33,937 bases of DNA, taken from an uncultured Akkermansia sp. GTDB lineage: Bacteria; Verrucomicrobiota; Verrucomicrobiia; Verrucomicrobiales; Akkermansiaceae. The position numbers and the translations under genes are program-made. The notes under the pieces were generated by a model. The model was not told the DNA's origin. It saw only the letters and a list, made by a program, of their open reading frames with translations, and made no database searches. How positions within the stretch are numbered: the first letter of the stretch is position 1; every line of letters begins with the position of its first letter. The stretch lies in NCBI GenBank assembly GCA_947588645.1, contig CANPYO010000017.1, forward strand, positions 1 through 33,937, written 5' to 3'. Shown one piece after another: positions 1 to 9,515 of the stretch.

Positions 1-71
1 AGGCATCAAGCTTTCAGAAATTTCTTTTTTCCCGTTTTTTACGTCCCTTCGGTGACTTTATTTTTGAGGCA

Positions 72-214
72 ATGCGGCGCGCCAGAGGCGCGGGGAGGCG
101 AAAGCGACCGACGGCCGTAAGGTCGATCAGCCAAAAGCGCAGCTTTTGCTCCGCAGGGGTAAGGAGTCTTGTGGCGACTCCGAAGCAAGCGCCGATGGGG
201 CGGCGCTGAGTCAA
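72..214 (+). repeat. Modular hairpin repeat array (D-type), copy 1
   Basis: Contains GCGAAAGCGACCGACGGCCGTAAGGTCGATCAGCCAAAAGCGCAGCTTTTGC...GGAGTC..GACTCCGAAGCAAGCGCCGATGGGGCGGCGCTGAGTCAA, closely matching 12712-12888 and 26965-27112. Confidence 0.85.
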
Positions 215-404
215 CCCGGCATGGCATCACTCCGTATGCTTTCTCTCGATCATCGCATCTCGTCTTCGAAAATGCCTCTCCGCCCCGCGCATCGCACGCG
301 AACATCGCAATCGTACATCGTCCGGCGCGCTAGCATTCAAATCGTAAATGTTTGGCTTTTTCCGTCAGTTCTTGAAAAAATTTGTTTGATGTAAAGAATT
401 TGCA

Positions 405-433
405 TTGCCAAGTCATAAAAAATCGTGTAGAAT
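405..433 (+). promoter_or_regulatory. Putative sigma70-type promoter of rplS
   Basis: TTGCCA - 17 nt - TAGAAT, followed by a leader of about 57 nt. Confidence 0.6.
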
Positions 434-437
434 ACCT

Positions 438-472
438 CGCCTTCTGTGGAAGTGATCCTTCATTTCCAGGCG
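438..472 (+). promoter_or_regulatory. Structured 5' leader hairpin of rplS mRNA
   Basis: CGCCT-tctgt-GGAAGTGA-tcct-TCATTTCC-AGGCG: nested stems with one G.U pair, starting at the predicted TSS. Confidence 0.5.
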
Positions 473-496
473 CGAATTTCTTAACTAGTACCCAAG

Positions 497-841
497 ATGA
501 ACATTCTCGATAAAATCGGTCAGGAGCAGCTTAAAAGCGATGTAACGCCCTTCAATGTGGGCGACACCGTGAAAGTGCATTGCCGCGTGATAGAAGGCGG
601 TAAGGAGCGTGTGCAAGTGTTCCAGGGGATCGTGATTGGCAAGCGGGGCTCCGGTGTCAATGAGGCTTTTACCGTCCGCAAGATTTCTTATGGTGAAGGA
701 GTGGAGCGTTCGTTCCCCCTGCATTCGCCGCGCATCGCCAAGATTGAGGTGGCGTCCCGTGGCAAGGTTCGCCGGGCCAAGCTCAACTACCTGCGCGACC
801 GCGTCGGTAAGGAAGCTGTCACCGTGAAGGCTGCCCGCTGA
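497..841 (+). CDS. rplS: 50S ribosomal protein L19
   Basis: [53 protein letters not shown]... is typical L19. Confidence 0.97.
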   Translation: MNILDKIGQEQLKSDVTPFNVGDTVKVHCRVIEGGKERVQVFQGIVIGKRGSGVNEAFTVRKISYGEGVERSFPLHSPRIAKIEVASRGKVRRAKLNYLRDRVGKEAVTVKAAR

Positions 842-868
842 TGCTCCTTCTTCTCGGTTTTTTATTCA

Positions 869-897
869 GACGCGTGCTTCGGTGCGCGTCTTTTTTT
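869..897 (+). terminator. Intrinsic terminator after rplS
   Basis: GACGCGTGC-TTCG-GTGCGCGTC followed by TTTTTTT. Confidence 0.9.
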
Positions 898-1054
898 GCC
901 GTCGACAGTTTTGTCTGTTGGAATCGCATGAGGAATGCGAGACACTCCACTTGCCTCCGCGCAACGCGCGCAAGCTTTGCAATCGTACATAGGCGGCGCC
1001 TCGCATTTGCCCCGCCAAATTCGCGCGTACGCGCGCTCACTTTCTAAATCGTAC

Positions 1055-1131
1055 AAAACTGCCGACGGCTGTTTGGACAAAAGCGCAGCTTTTGTCCACA
1101 GGGCTCGCTGGCAGGGTGGTGCCAGTGAGTC
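1055..1131 (+). repeat. Modular hairpin repeat (D-type), short variant
   Basis: AAAAGCGCAGCTTTT followed by CTCGCTGGCA-GGGTGG-TGCCAGTGAG; the latter recurs at 26545 and 26911. Confidence 0.75.
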
Positions 1132-1194
1132 ATCGTACCTCGTACATCGTACATAGGCAAACGCATTTTCTAATGTGTTTGCCTTGTTCCTCAC

Positions 1195-1223
1195 TTGACG
1201 TGTATGTCCGGGGGGTGTAAACT
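1195..1223 (+). promoter_or_regulatory. Putative promoter giving a leaderless HD-gene mRNA
   Basis: TTGACG - 17 nt - TAAACT - 6 nt (ggcggt) - ATG; predicted +1 is the A of the ATG at 1230. Confidence 0.65.
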
Positions 1224-1229
1224 GGCGGT

Positions 1230-2276
1230 ATGACGTGGGAGAGTATCACACAAATGACAGCGGTGCTGGCGAATGGTCAGCCGGCGCAGGGGACATTGAG
1301 AGCGCGGGTTGCCCAGAAGCTGATACGCACGACGAGGAATGGGAAGCCGTATATGGAGGTGCAGCTGGCAGATTCGGAGTCGAGCCTGATGTTGAAGGTG
1401 TGGGAGAATATGCCCTGGTATGCAGCACTGCAGGGTGCGGAGCCGGAAGCGGGAATAGCTATGGATGGCATGTGGTGCAACACGCAGTTCGGTATTGAGG
1501 TGTCGGGGGCTACGGTACGACCGCTGCGTCCGGAAGAGGAGGAGATTTTGCTCATAGGTAGTTCAGAATTGCGGGAGCGACAGAATGCGGACTGGAAACA
1601 GATACTCGAGCTGGCAGGTAGCATTCGCGACCCGCGCATGGTTGCGTTGTGCAACGCTCTGTTGAGCGTGCACGAAAAAAGGTTTCGACGCGCGGCTGCC
1701 GCGAGAGGGTTTCACCACGCCCGCCGAGGTGGGCTTGTAGAGCACACGGCCGGGGTGATGCGAACGGCAAACGCGCTGTGTGATGCGTACCCGCATGTCA
1801 ACAGGGATTTGGTGCTCACGGGAGCGCTTTTCCACGATTGCGGAAAGATGTGGGAGAATGGCTATGGCGAACGCGGGCTGACCATGCCTTACACCGATGC
1901 CGGAGAGTTGCTCGGGCATATTTCTCTGGGGATAGAGGTCATCAACAAGCTATGGGCTGGCGTATGTACAGAGGAGCGCCGTAAAGAGTGGGAAAAACTC
2001 AGACCGCCGACGGAACAAGTTCGGCTGCATTTGCTGCACCTCGTTGCATCGCACCACGGAACCATGGAGTTTGGTTCGCCGGTGGTTCCGAAAACGCCGG
2101 AGGCTTTTGTGTTGCACCATGCGGACGATTTGGATGCGAAGATGGAGATGCTACGCGGCGCATACGCAGAATCGCCGCAGCTTTCCGAGCATATACGCCA
2201 ACGCAAGATGCCCTTGCCCGGCAATGTGGTGGATTCCCTGCCGAGGGTGAGCAGAGCTGAAGAGGAGGACGCGTGA
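1230..2276 (+). CDS. OB-fold/HD-domain protein, YhaM-like 3'-5' exoribonuclease family
   Basis: HD motifs: FHHARRGGLVEHTAGVMRTA, LTGALFHDCGKMWE, HHGTMEFGSPVVPKTPEAFVLHHADDLDAKM; N-terminal OB-like segment. Confidence 0.85.
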   Translation: MTWESITQMTAVLANGQPAQGTLRARVAQKLIRTTRNGKPYMEVQLADSESSLMLKVWENMPWYAALQGAEPEAGIAMDGMWCNTQFGIEVSGATVRPLRPEEEEILLIGSSELRERQNADWKQILELAGSIRDPRMVALCNALLSVHEKRFRRAAAARGFHHARRGGLVEHTAGVMRTANALCDAYPHVNRDLVLTGALFHDCGKMWENGYGERGLTMPYTDAGELLGHISLGIEVINKLWAGVCTEERRKEWEKLRPPTEQVRLHLLHLVASHHGTMEFGSPVVPKTPEAFVLHHADDLDAKMEMLRGAYAESPQLSEHIRQRKMPLPGNVVDSLPRVSRAEEEDA

Positions 2277-2277
2277 T

Positions 2278-2904
2278 ATGGCCGAGAGTATCGTGAGCCT
2301 GTTGGTGATAAGCGGAACACTGGTACTCTCTCAGCTTAGTCCAGGACCGGATGTGTTCTATGTATTTCGGACCTCGCTGGCGCAGGGGTTCCGCAGAGGA
2401 ATGGCGGTGGCGTTCGGTATCAATATGGGGTTTCTGGTTCAGAGCATTGTGGCATGTACACTGGGAGCCTGGGTGCTGGAACAGAGCTGGAGTAATTGGC
2501 TCATCATTGGTGCGGCGTGCTGGCTGCTTTACCTCGCTTGGAAAATCTGCCCCAAGTTCGGCTCGGAATCGCAGATCCAGCTGGATACCGACGGCATCGC
2601 TCATGAATCCGTCTCCGTGCTTATCCGCAATGGTTTCCTGTGCAATATACTCAACCCTAAGTGCATGCTCTTCATTCTGTCTCTCACCACAGATGCTCTG
2701 CGCCATCATGCAGGGTTAAGATGGTATGTGCCCGCACTTATTGCCAGCCTGTTTGTGGCCAGCATAGGCGGTTGGGCATTGTGGAGCGGAATGCTGCAGT
2801 GGGCGCCGCTTCGTGGGGCTTATTTAAGGCATACGCGGGTGGTGGATGCCGTATTTGCGCTCATACTGGCCGTATTTGCGGCGTGGCTGCTCGTGAGCTT
2901 ATGA
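2278..2904 (+). CDS. LysE/RhtB family amino-acid exporter
   Basis: LVLSQLSPGPDVFYVFRTSLAQGFRRGMAVAFGINMGF and hydrophobic segments; GAGGAGG SD-like site upstream. Confidence 0.85.
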   Translation: MAESIVSLLVISGTLVLSQLSPGPDVFYVFRTSLAQGFRRGMAVAFGINMGFLVQSIVACTLGAWVLEQSWSNWLIIGAACWLLYLAWKICPKFGSESQIQLDTDGIAHESVSVLIRNGFLCNILNPKCMLFILSLTTDALRHHAGLRWYVPALIASLFVASIGGWALWSGMLQWAPLRGAYLRHTRVVDAVFALILAVFAAWLLVSL

Positions 2905-3866
2905 TCGGGCAGGCCGACAGCAGTGTGCCGCCCATGTTGGCTCTCGCGCCCATGCAGGACGTCACGGATTTGGCATTCATGCGTACGCTGACGCGCATCC
3001 ACTGCCTGCCGGATTTTTGGATGACTCCCTATTTTCGTAGCACGCGCACCACTTGTGCGATGTCGGAGGGCCCGCTACGATGCATCGTGGAGAATCCTGC
3101 AGGGATTCCTGTATGGGCGCAGCTGGCAGGAAGTACGGCCGTAGCTCTGCTGAGAGATGCGGAAGCGCTGATGCAACTGCCGGTGGCGGGCATTAATTTG
3201 AACGTAGGCTGCCCTTCCCCGCTGGTGAATCGGCATGGGGCAGGAGCGGGATTACTGCGCAAGCTGCCCCTGTTGCGTGAGATTGCTCTGGCTTTGCGGG
3301 CACAACTTCCTCCCGGGGCGTGGAGCGTGAAGTGCCGCATAGGGTGGGAGCGTGCGGAGGAGTTTTCTCGTGTGCTTGATGCGCTGTGCGATTCGCATCC
3401 GGACATGCTCATAGTGCATGCCCGCACGAGAAAGCAGCGGTACGCAGGGGAACCATGCCGTGCTGCCGTGCGACTTGCGGTGCAGCATGCGCGTTGTCCG
3501 GTGTTTGCCAACGGGGACATACAAAGCATGGATGATGCCGGAGAATGGTTGCAGACAGTTCAGCCTGCCGGTCTGATGATTGGGCGCGGCTTGGTGCGCA
3601 ATCCGTATCTGCTGCGCCAGTTGCGCGGAGGTTCAGCTGCCACCCCGGGAGAAATGCAGGAATACTACGCCACCTTACTGGAAGAGACAGGGCGTTTCCT
3701 CGAGCGATACACGCCTTCCGGACATTGCAACCGCATGAAAAAATATCTCGCCTTCTGCTATCGTGATTTCCCAACGGAGGCTGAATATAAGCTTCGCCGT
3801 TGTATCGATCCCTCAGAAATGGGACGCCTGCTCCAACTTAGCCGAGCGGGATTTAGCGCGTCTTGA
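2901..3866 (+). CDS. tRNA-dihydrouridine synthase family protein
   Basis: MLALAPMQDVTDLAFMR, INLNVGCPSPLVNRHGAGAGLL, VHARTRKQRY, VFANGDI, GLMIGRGLVRNPYL. ATG at 2901 chosen over the longer ORF start at 2661. Confidence 0.9.
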   Translation: MIGQADSSVPPMLALAPMQDVTDLAFMRTLTRIHCLPDFWMTPYFRSTRTTCAMSEGPLRCIVENPAGIPVWAQLAGSTAVALLRDAEALMQLPVAGINLNVGCPSPLVNRHGAGAGLLRKLPLLREIALALRAQLPPGAWSVKCRIGWERAEEFSRVLDALCDSHPDMLIVHARTRKQRYAGEPCRAAVRLAVQHARCPVFANGDIQSMDDAGEWLQTVQPAGLMIGRGLVRNPYLLRQLRGGSAATPGEMQEYYATLLEETGRFLERYTPSGHCNRMKKYLAFCYRDFPTEAEYKLRRCIDPSEMGRLLQLSRAGFSAS

Positions 3867-5241
3867 GATTCATGAGCATCTGCGCGTTATTGGGGCAGCG
3901 CTTCATGAAATAGAGCAGCCTCTCCATGGCCTCCGGCGGCTTGTGTCCGGCCAAGGCGCGGCGTATGAGGTGTATCTTTTCGAGCATCCACTCCGGAAGG
4001 ATGAGTTCTTCACGTCTGGTACCGCTCTTCAGGATATCTACCGCCGGATAAATATACATTTCTGCAATGCGACGGTTAAGGACGAGTTCCATGTTGCCGG
4101 TTCCCTTGAATTCCTGAAAAATAAGCTCATCCATGCGGCTGTTGGTCTCAATGAGGGCCGTGGCAAGGATGGTGAGTGAGCCGGCCTGGCGCGTGTTGCG
4201 AGCTGCAGCGAAAAGGCGGCGCGGCATCTCCAAGGCGCGAGCATCAATGCCGCCGCTCATCGTCCGACCGCTCCCCTTATCCAAATTATTGTAAGCACGG
4301 GCGAGGCGGGTGATAGAGTCCAGGACGACGAGAACATGTCGACCGGCTTCCACGAGACGCTTGGCGCGGGTGATGCACATTTCGGCCATGCGACAATGTT
4401 CGCGCACTCCGCTGTCGTTGCTGGAGGCGTAGATCTCGGCCCCGGGCAAAGCGCGGCGGAACTCTGTCACCTCCTCCGGGCGTTCATCGATGAGCAAGAC
4501 GAGCAAGGTAATTTCGTCGTTGTACTTTTCCAGCACAGCTTCCGAGATGTGCATGAGCAGCGTCGTCTTACCTGTACGCGGCGGGGCTACAATGAGTCCA
4601 CGTTGTCCACGCGCTACCGGCGCCACCAGATCCAGCGTACGTGTCGTGTAACGGTCAGGCGTTGTTTCAAAACAGATGCGTTCCGTGGGGTTGGTCGCCT
4701 TCAGGTCGTCGAAGTGGGGATTGTTGGCTGCGACTTCCGGCGGCTGCCCATTCACTTCTATGACTGAGATGAGCTGGTGCCCACGTTCATATTTTTGTGC
4801 CATGCCCTTGATTTGCACAAAGGGACGTAGATGGTGCTCTTCGATGATGTCCGCCGGCACATAAACGGCCTCCGTTGAGGGCGCCCAGTTATTGTCCGGC
4901 ACACGCACGAAGCCAAAGCCTTTGCTGGTGATCTCCAGAAGACCGACAAGCTCCGTAGGCTCGCCCACAGGGACGTAGGCTCGTGTGGAGGTGTTGTCTC
5001 CGTCAGTGGCAGGGGATTGGGGAGAGCGGCGGGGCTTTTGAAAACGATTTTTTTGGCGGTGAAACCCCATGCGCTTATTGCGCGGATTCTCGGTATTGCG
5101 GCGGTCGTTGGTAAAACGCGGACGGGGATACTGCTGATTCGAGGAATCAGCACCAGCTGCAGATTCATCATGAGCTCCCTGGCGGCGCCGCCAAGATCTT
5201 GCATTCTTTTGAGGTACGGGATTATCCGTATTCATCATCAC
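3853..5241 (-). CDS. rho: Transcription termination factor Rho
   Basis: APPRTGKTTLLMHISEAV, LLVLLIDERPEEVTEFRR, VLVVLDSITRLARAYNN, GTGNMELVLNRRIAE; basic N-terminal extension. Confidence 0.97.
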   Translation of the reverse strand: MMMNTDNPVPQKNARSWRRRQGAHDESAAGADSSNQQYPRPRFTNDRRNTENPRNKRMGFHRQKNRFQKPRRSPQSPATDGDNTSTRAYVPVGEPTELVGLLEITSKGFGFVRVPDNNWAPSTEAVYVPADIIEEHHLRPFVQIKGMAQKYERGHQLISVIEVNGQPPEVAANNPHFDDLKATNPTERICFETTPDRYTTRTLDLVAPVARGQRGLIVAPPRTGKTTLLMHISEAVLEKYNDEITLLVLLIDERPEEVTEFRRALPGAEIYASSNDSGVREHCRMAEMCITRAKRLVEAGRHVLVVLDSITRLARAYNNLDKGSGRTMSGGIDARALEMPRRLFAAARNTRQAGSLTILATALIETNSRMDELIFQEFKGTGNMELVLNRRIAEMYIYPAVDILKSGTRREELILPEWMLEKIHLIRRALAGHKPPEAMERLLYFMKRCPNNAQMLMNLKTR

Positions 5242-5281
5242 ATGAGTTGTTCAACCTGTCGACGATATGCCCGCGTTCACG

Positions 5282-6037
5282 CTACGAGAGTTGCTCCAGA
5301 ATTTCATCCGGGATCTCGAAGTTGGTAAACACGTTCATTGTATCATCATAATCATCCAGAAGATCGTAGAGCTTCATGACCTTTTGCGCCGTTTCCACAT
5401 CGGTAATCTCGGTGGTGTTTTGAGCCACAGAAATGAGCTTGATGCCCGTGACATTTTTGCCGGCGGAACCCAGAGCCTCCTGCACGGTTTGCAGGTCTGT
5501 GGGAGCGCAGGTGAACACCCATTCGCCGTCATTTTCTCCGGCCTCCACATCATCTGCCCCGCAATCCAGCGCCAGCTCGGTAGCGGAATCCTCGTTGAGA
5601 GCCTCATCCACGATACGGACCTCGCCCTTGCGGTCAAACTGGTATGCCACCGAGCCCGGGGTTCCCATGTTGCCGCCATTGCGCGAGAAAATCGTGCGGA
5701 TTTCTGAGGAACAGCGGTTGGTGTTGTCTGTGGCTACCTCCACAATGATGGCGGTGCCTGCCGGACCATAACCTTCGTACGTGACTTCTTGGATTGTGGC
5801 GCCCTGCAGCTCGCCGGTTCCTTTTTTCACGGCTCGGTCGATGTTCTCCTTGGGCATGGAAACAGCTTTGGCCCCCTCGATTGCTGCGCGCAGCCGAGGA
5901 TTGGTGTCCACATCCCCGCCGCCACTCTTGGCTGCTAAGGTAATCTCATGGGAATAGCGTGCAAATATCTTGCCTTTTTTGGCATCGGCTGCAGCTTTCG
6001 TGAACTTGATTTTAGACCATTTATTGTGACCGGACAT
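5282..6037 (-). CDS. YebC/PmpR (TACO1) family protein
   Basis: MSGHNKWSKIKFTKAAADAKKGKIFARYSHEITLAAK...GDVDTNPRLRAAIEGAKAVSMPKENIDRAVKKGTGE. Confidence 0.97.
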   Translation of the reverse strand: MSGHNKWSKIKFTKAAADAKKGKIFARYSHEITLAAKSGGGDVDTNPRLRAAIEGAKAVSMPKENIDRAVKKGTGELQGATIQEVTYEGYGPAGTAIIVEVATDNTNRCSSEIRTIFSRNGGNMGTPGSVAYQFDRKGEVRIVDEALNEDSATELALDCGADDVEAGENDGEWVFTCAPTDLQTVQEALGSAGKNVTGIKLISVAQNTTEITDVETAQKVMKLYDLLDDYDDTMNVFTNFEIPDEILEQLS

Positions 6038-6196
6038 AACTGGGAGCGTTTAATTGTGAGATTGAGGTGAGAGACCGCTGATGCGGAGAGCAGAAGGGTA
6101 GCAGGAACATATTGCGTGGGGTGGCGCGTTGTCCTCACGCCCGTCCGCCGCTCTCGTGAGAGCAGCCTCATTGCATGGTTCAAGCATTCCTCAAAG

Positions 6197-6270
<74 letters not shown>

Positions 6271-6325
6271 ATGCCTTGAACCGAGCAGCATTTTACAGCT
6301 TTTTTTGCCCTTGACAAGTCAAAAG

Positions 6326-6345
6326 CACATCCGTCCCAAGAAAAA
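6326..6345 (-). promoter_or_regulatory. TTGGGAC box upstream of tRNA-Pro
   Basis: Reverse complement TTTTTCTTGGGACGGATGTG; same 20-mer near def (10129), purN (22234) and tRNA-Gln (24915). Confidence 0.6.
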
Positions 6346-6589
6346 CGCGACTCTTCAGACGCTGAAAATAGCCTCTGAAGAATGATAAACCATTTATAAT
6401 TTACGATTTACGATTGACGATGTGCGATTCAGAAAATTCCCGCGCTTGCGCGCGAGTTGGCGAAGTTTGCCGTCTTGCCGGCTTACTTCCTTCGTCCATA
6501 GGTAACGCATGGGAAATGGGGTGAATGAGCCCGGAGAAAATTATATTGGGACGCGTGCGCTCAAAATGAGCAAAAAGGGGAAAATTCGC

Positions 6590-6618
6590 TTGCCAACAAG
6601 GGCCGGGATATGTTAGCA
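6590..6618 (+). promoter_or_regulatory. Putative promoter of STAS gene
   Basis: TTGCCA - 17 nt - TTAGCA; leader about 9 nt. Confidence 0.45.
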
Positions 6619-6633
6619 TGAGAGACGGGAGAT

Positions 6634-7185
6634 ATGGCAGACACGAGTTTAAAATATCACGAATTCAAGGATGGAATCTGGATACGCTGCAACAGCCGAG
6701 GGTGCTTTATGAACAGCCCGGCGCTGAAGGGGATAGCCGAGAAGTATTTGGAACACGGGGGAACCCACGTTGTGGTGGATTTGGAACTGTGCTCCGGGGT
6801 GGATTCCACCTTCATGGGAACCTTGGCGGGGCTGGCACGGCGCTGCATGGGAGCGGGCGGAAGCTTAGAAGTGGCAGGAGCCACGGAGAGGACGCGAGGA
6901 GCCATGGAAGGCCTTGGACTGGACATGCTCATTGAAATCGACTCGCCCAACGCTCCTTGGCAAGAGGATATAGAAGCGCGCCGAGCCGTGCTGACGCGTG
7001 ATGAGGCACAGAGCGCGGTGAATGAAGAGCCTCTCAACGAAATGCAGCGCACTCGACATGTCCTGGAAGCGCACAACACCCTGCGCTCGATGAACAGCCG
7101 AAATGACGCCGCCTTCGGCTATGTGTGCGAAACCTTGCAGGAGGATCTGATGCGCCACGAAAAAGATTATGGGGATGAAGGCTGA
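6634..7185 (+). CDS. STAS-domain protein (anti-sigma factor antagonist-like)
   Basis: GTHVVVDLELCSGVDSTFMGTLAGLARRCMGAGGSLEVAG is the STAS core around the D-S motif. Confidence 0.8.
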   Translation: MADTSLKYHEFKDGIWIRCNSRGCFMNSPALKGIAEKYLEHGGTHVVVDLELCSGVDSTFMGTLAGLARRCMGAGGSLEVAGATERTRGAMEGLGLDMLIEIDSPNAPWQEDIEARRAVLTRDEAQSAVNEEPLNEMQRTRHVLEAHNTLRSMNSRNDAAFGYVCETLQEDLMRHEKDYGDEG

Positions 7186-8596
7186 TACGCCCGAGGGATA
7201 CGCGAAGCAGTACCGCGCTTTGTTGCAAGCTGTGGCGGATTCATGTGATCCAACTGCCGCGGAGGAGCTTCCTGCGGCAGATCCGGAACTCAGCGAGATG
7301 GAGGTGCAGAGCCTGTGGGCTGTCGGCATGTTTGGCAACGAATGGGAAAGCGAGCGACACGGGCACGTGAGCATTTTGGATTTTGGTGAGTGGAACCGCT
7401 CTGCCGGTCCGGACTTCCTGTTTGCGGAGATAAAAATGAATGGGCGTCTGGTGCGCGGAGACATTGAAATCGACCCAAACGCGCAAGCTTGGGAGCAGCA
7501 TGGACACGGCGCAAATCCTCGCTTCAACAATGTCGTGCTCCACGTGGTGCTCACGAAGCCGCCGCAGGGTTGGTACACGCGAAATTCTATGCACATGGAG
7601 GTGCCGGTGGTCTACCTGAGCGCACAGAGAGTGCGGGAAGCTCTGGAGATACAGCAACCTGCCATCGACGCCATCTGTGGACGCAATGATTGGAATGGAC
7701 GCACAGAACTCTGCGCCAAACCGCTCGAAGGCATGAATCCTGCGCAAATCGAGACCCTTCTGCTGTCGGCGGCAGCGCATCGGATAGAGTGCAAGCGGCG
7801 CCGTTACCGTCGCAAAGTGGCCGTGCTCGGGGAAGCCCAAGCTTCATACGAAGCGTGGGCTGAATGCCTGGGCTACAGTGCCAACAAGGAGCCAATGATT
7901 ATGCTGGCTCGGCGCGCGCCGCTCCATCGCATGCGCGGGGTGGATGCAGAAGCCATTTTGCTGGGTATGGCCGGATTTTTGAAACCCGTGTTGCCAAGCC
8001 GCGCGGAGCCTGAAGCCCGTGCCTACCACCGACGCGTATGGGATGCATGGTGGAAGGTCAAGGATGACTTTGCGCTGGGGGGACAGCGAAGCCCGACATG
8101 GCAATTCACCGGCATTCGCCCATTCAACCACCCTCACCGCAGAGTGGCGGCTTTAGCTGTGAGCGCCACCCATTGGCAGGAGATGATGCCCCTGCTCACC
8201 GCCGCACACTCCAGACAACTCATGAGCGCACTGTGCGAGTTGCACCATCCTTTCTGGGAACGGCACAGCATGCTGGATTCCCCCGTCCTTCAACGAACGT
8301 GCGCACTGGTTGGTCGCGAAAGAGCGAAGGACTTTTTGTGCAACCATGTCTATGTGCGAGACGAAACGCGGGAAGCATGGACAGCTTTCACGTGCCTGAC
8401 ACGCACCAAACTGCCTACACGCGTTGCACACTTGGCTCGGGCTCTTTTTGGACAACGCGAGGATCTGCGCGGCATCATGCGCCACGAATACGCGTGCCAG
8501 GCCCTGCTACAAATCGGCACCGATTTCTGCCGCAACGGTGCGTGCCAGGACTGCCTGTTTCCTCTTCAACTCAAAAGCCTTTGCAACCCTCGTTGA
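7169..8596 (+). CDS. DUF2851 family protein
   Basis: WNRSAGPDFLFAEIKMNGRLVRGDIEIDPNAQAWEQHGHGANPRFNNVVLHVVL; C-terminal C-rich CRNGACQDCLF. Confidence 0.75.
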   Translation: MGMKADTPEGYAKQYRALLQAVADSCDPTAAEELPAADPELSEMEVQSLWAVGMFGNEWESERHGHVSILDFGEWNRSAGPDFLFAEIKMNGRLVRGDIEIDPNAQAWEQHGHGANPRFNNVVLHVVLTKPPQGWYTRNSMHMEVPVVYLSAQRVREALEIQQPAIDAICGRNDWNGRTELCAKPLEGMNPAQIETLLLSAAAHRIECKRRRYRRKVAVLGEAQASYEAWAECLGYSANKEPMIMLARRAPLHRMRGVDAEAILLGMAGFLKPVLPSRAEPEARAYHRRVWDAWWKVKDDFALGGQRSPTWQFTGIRPFNHPHRRVAALAVSATHWQEMMPLLTAAHSRQLMSALCELHHPFWERHSMLDSPVLQRTCALVGRERAKDFLCNHVYVRDETREAWTAFTCLTRTKLPTRVAHLARALFGQREDLRGIMRHEYACQALLQIGTDFCRNGACQDCLFPLQLKSLCNPR

Positions 8597-8610
8597 ACGG
8601 TCAAAAGACT

Positions 8611-9471
8611 ATGGATCCCCTGCTCAAATCCGTCTCACGCACCTTTTATTTATCCATCAAACGCCTGCCGCCAAAAATGCGTGCCGGTGTTGCTGTGGGG
8701 TACCTGCTGGCACGCGCGACAGACAGCGTAGCGGACGCGTCCCGTATTCCCCATGCCGAGAGAATTGCCACCCTCCGTGCCATGGGACAAAGTATCGCCG
8801 GCACTGCACAAGAAGCTCCTATCCCGGAGGCAATTTGCGAAGCGGCGGACACCCCGGCGGAAGCAGCCTTGCTCACCCGCTTTGGCGACGTCTTGGACGC
8901 TTTGGCCAAGCTTCCGCCTCAGCAAGCAACGCTTGTGCGCGAAGTACTCGCCTCCATCCTCCAAGGGCAGCTCTGGGATCTCTCCTTTTTCGAGGAGCAC
9001 ACTCGGGTGCTTTCCGATGAACAAACGCGCCTCTACACGTACCGCGTGGCGGGATGCGTGGGCAGATTTTGGACCCGCCTGGGACGCGTTACACTGGGCG
9101 ATCATTTTTGTGCCGCAGAGGAGGCTGAAGAGATGGAGGAAGCGGCGGTGCGCTATGGTTGCGGGCTGCAACTGATCAATATCCTGCGCGACCGCGAAGA
9201 AGACGCTCGCACACGCGGTCGAGAGTATCTGTGCAGCGACGCACAGGTGTGGATGGATCGTGCCGAAAGAGCGATGCAAGACGGGTTGGACTACGCTCGC
9301 CGACTGCGAGGATGGCGAGTGCGAGTGGCCTCTATGCTGCCGGCTTTACTGGGGATTAAAACGCTTGCAAAACTTCGTCGCGCCAAGCCGGGCAAGCGAG
9401 TTAAAATATCGCGAGCAACAGTATACAGCTGCGTTCTGTGCGCCTTGCTTTCCCCCCCAAAAAAACAATAG
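8611..9471 (+). CDS. Squalene/phytoene synthase family protein
   Basis: SVSRTFYLSIKRLPPKMRAGVAVGYLLARATDSVAD; YGCGLQLINILRDREEDARTRGREYLC. ATG at 8611 used instead of the upstream ORF start. Confidence 0.88.
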   Translation: MDPLLKSVSRTFYLSIKRLPPKMRAGVAVGYLLARATDSVADASRIPHAERIATLRAMGQSIAGTAQEAPIPEAICEAADTPAEAALLTRFGDVLDALAKLPPQQATLVREVLASILQGQLWDLSFFEEHTRVLSDEQTRLYTYRVAGCVGRFWTRLGRVTLGDHFCAAEEAEEMEEAAVRYGCGLQLINILRDREEDARTRGREYLCSDAQVWMDRAERAMQDGLDYARRLRGWRVRVASMLPALLGIKTLAKLRRAKPGKRVKISRATVYSCVLCALLSPPKKQ

Positions 9472-9515
9472 CAACCGCATTTCTAATGTGGCTGCCTCGT
9501 CTGGCTCTATCCGCC

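Noticed and set aside
14-305. Small ORFs (66 and 88 aa) over the left repeat
   Set aside because: They lie in the D-type repeat array; similar peptides (RRPIGACFGVA.RLLTP..QKL) arise from each array copy, so they are repeat translation, not supported genes.
2661-2900. Upstream extension of the dus ORF
   Set aside because: It overlaps the LysE-family gene in another frame; dus homology begins after 2901.
8098-8610. Upstream extension of the squalene/phytoene synthase ORF
   Set aside because: It overlaps the DUF2851 coding sequence out of frame; the family homology starts at the ATG at 8611.
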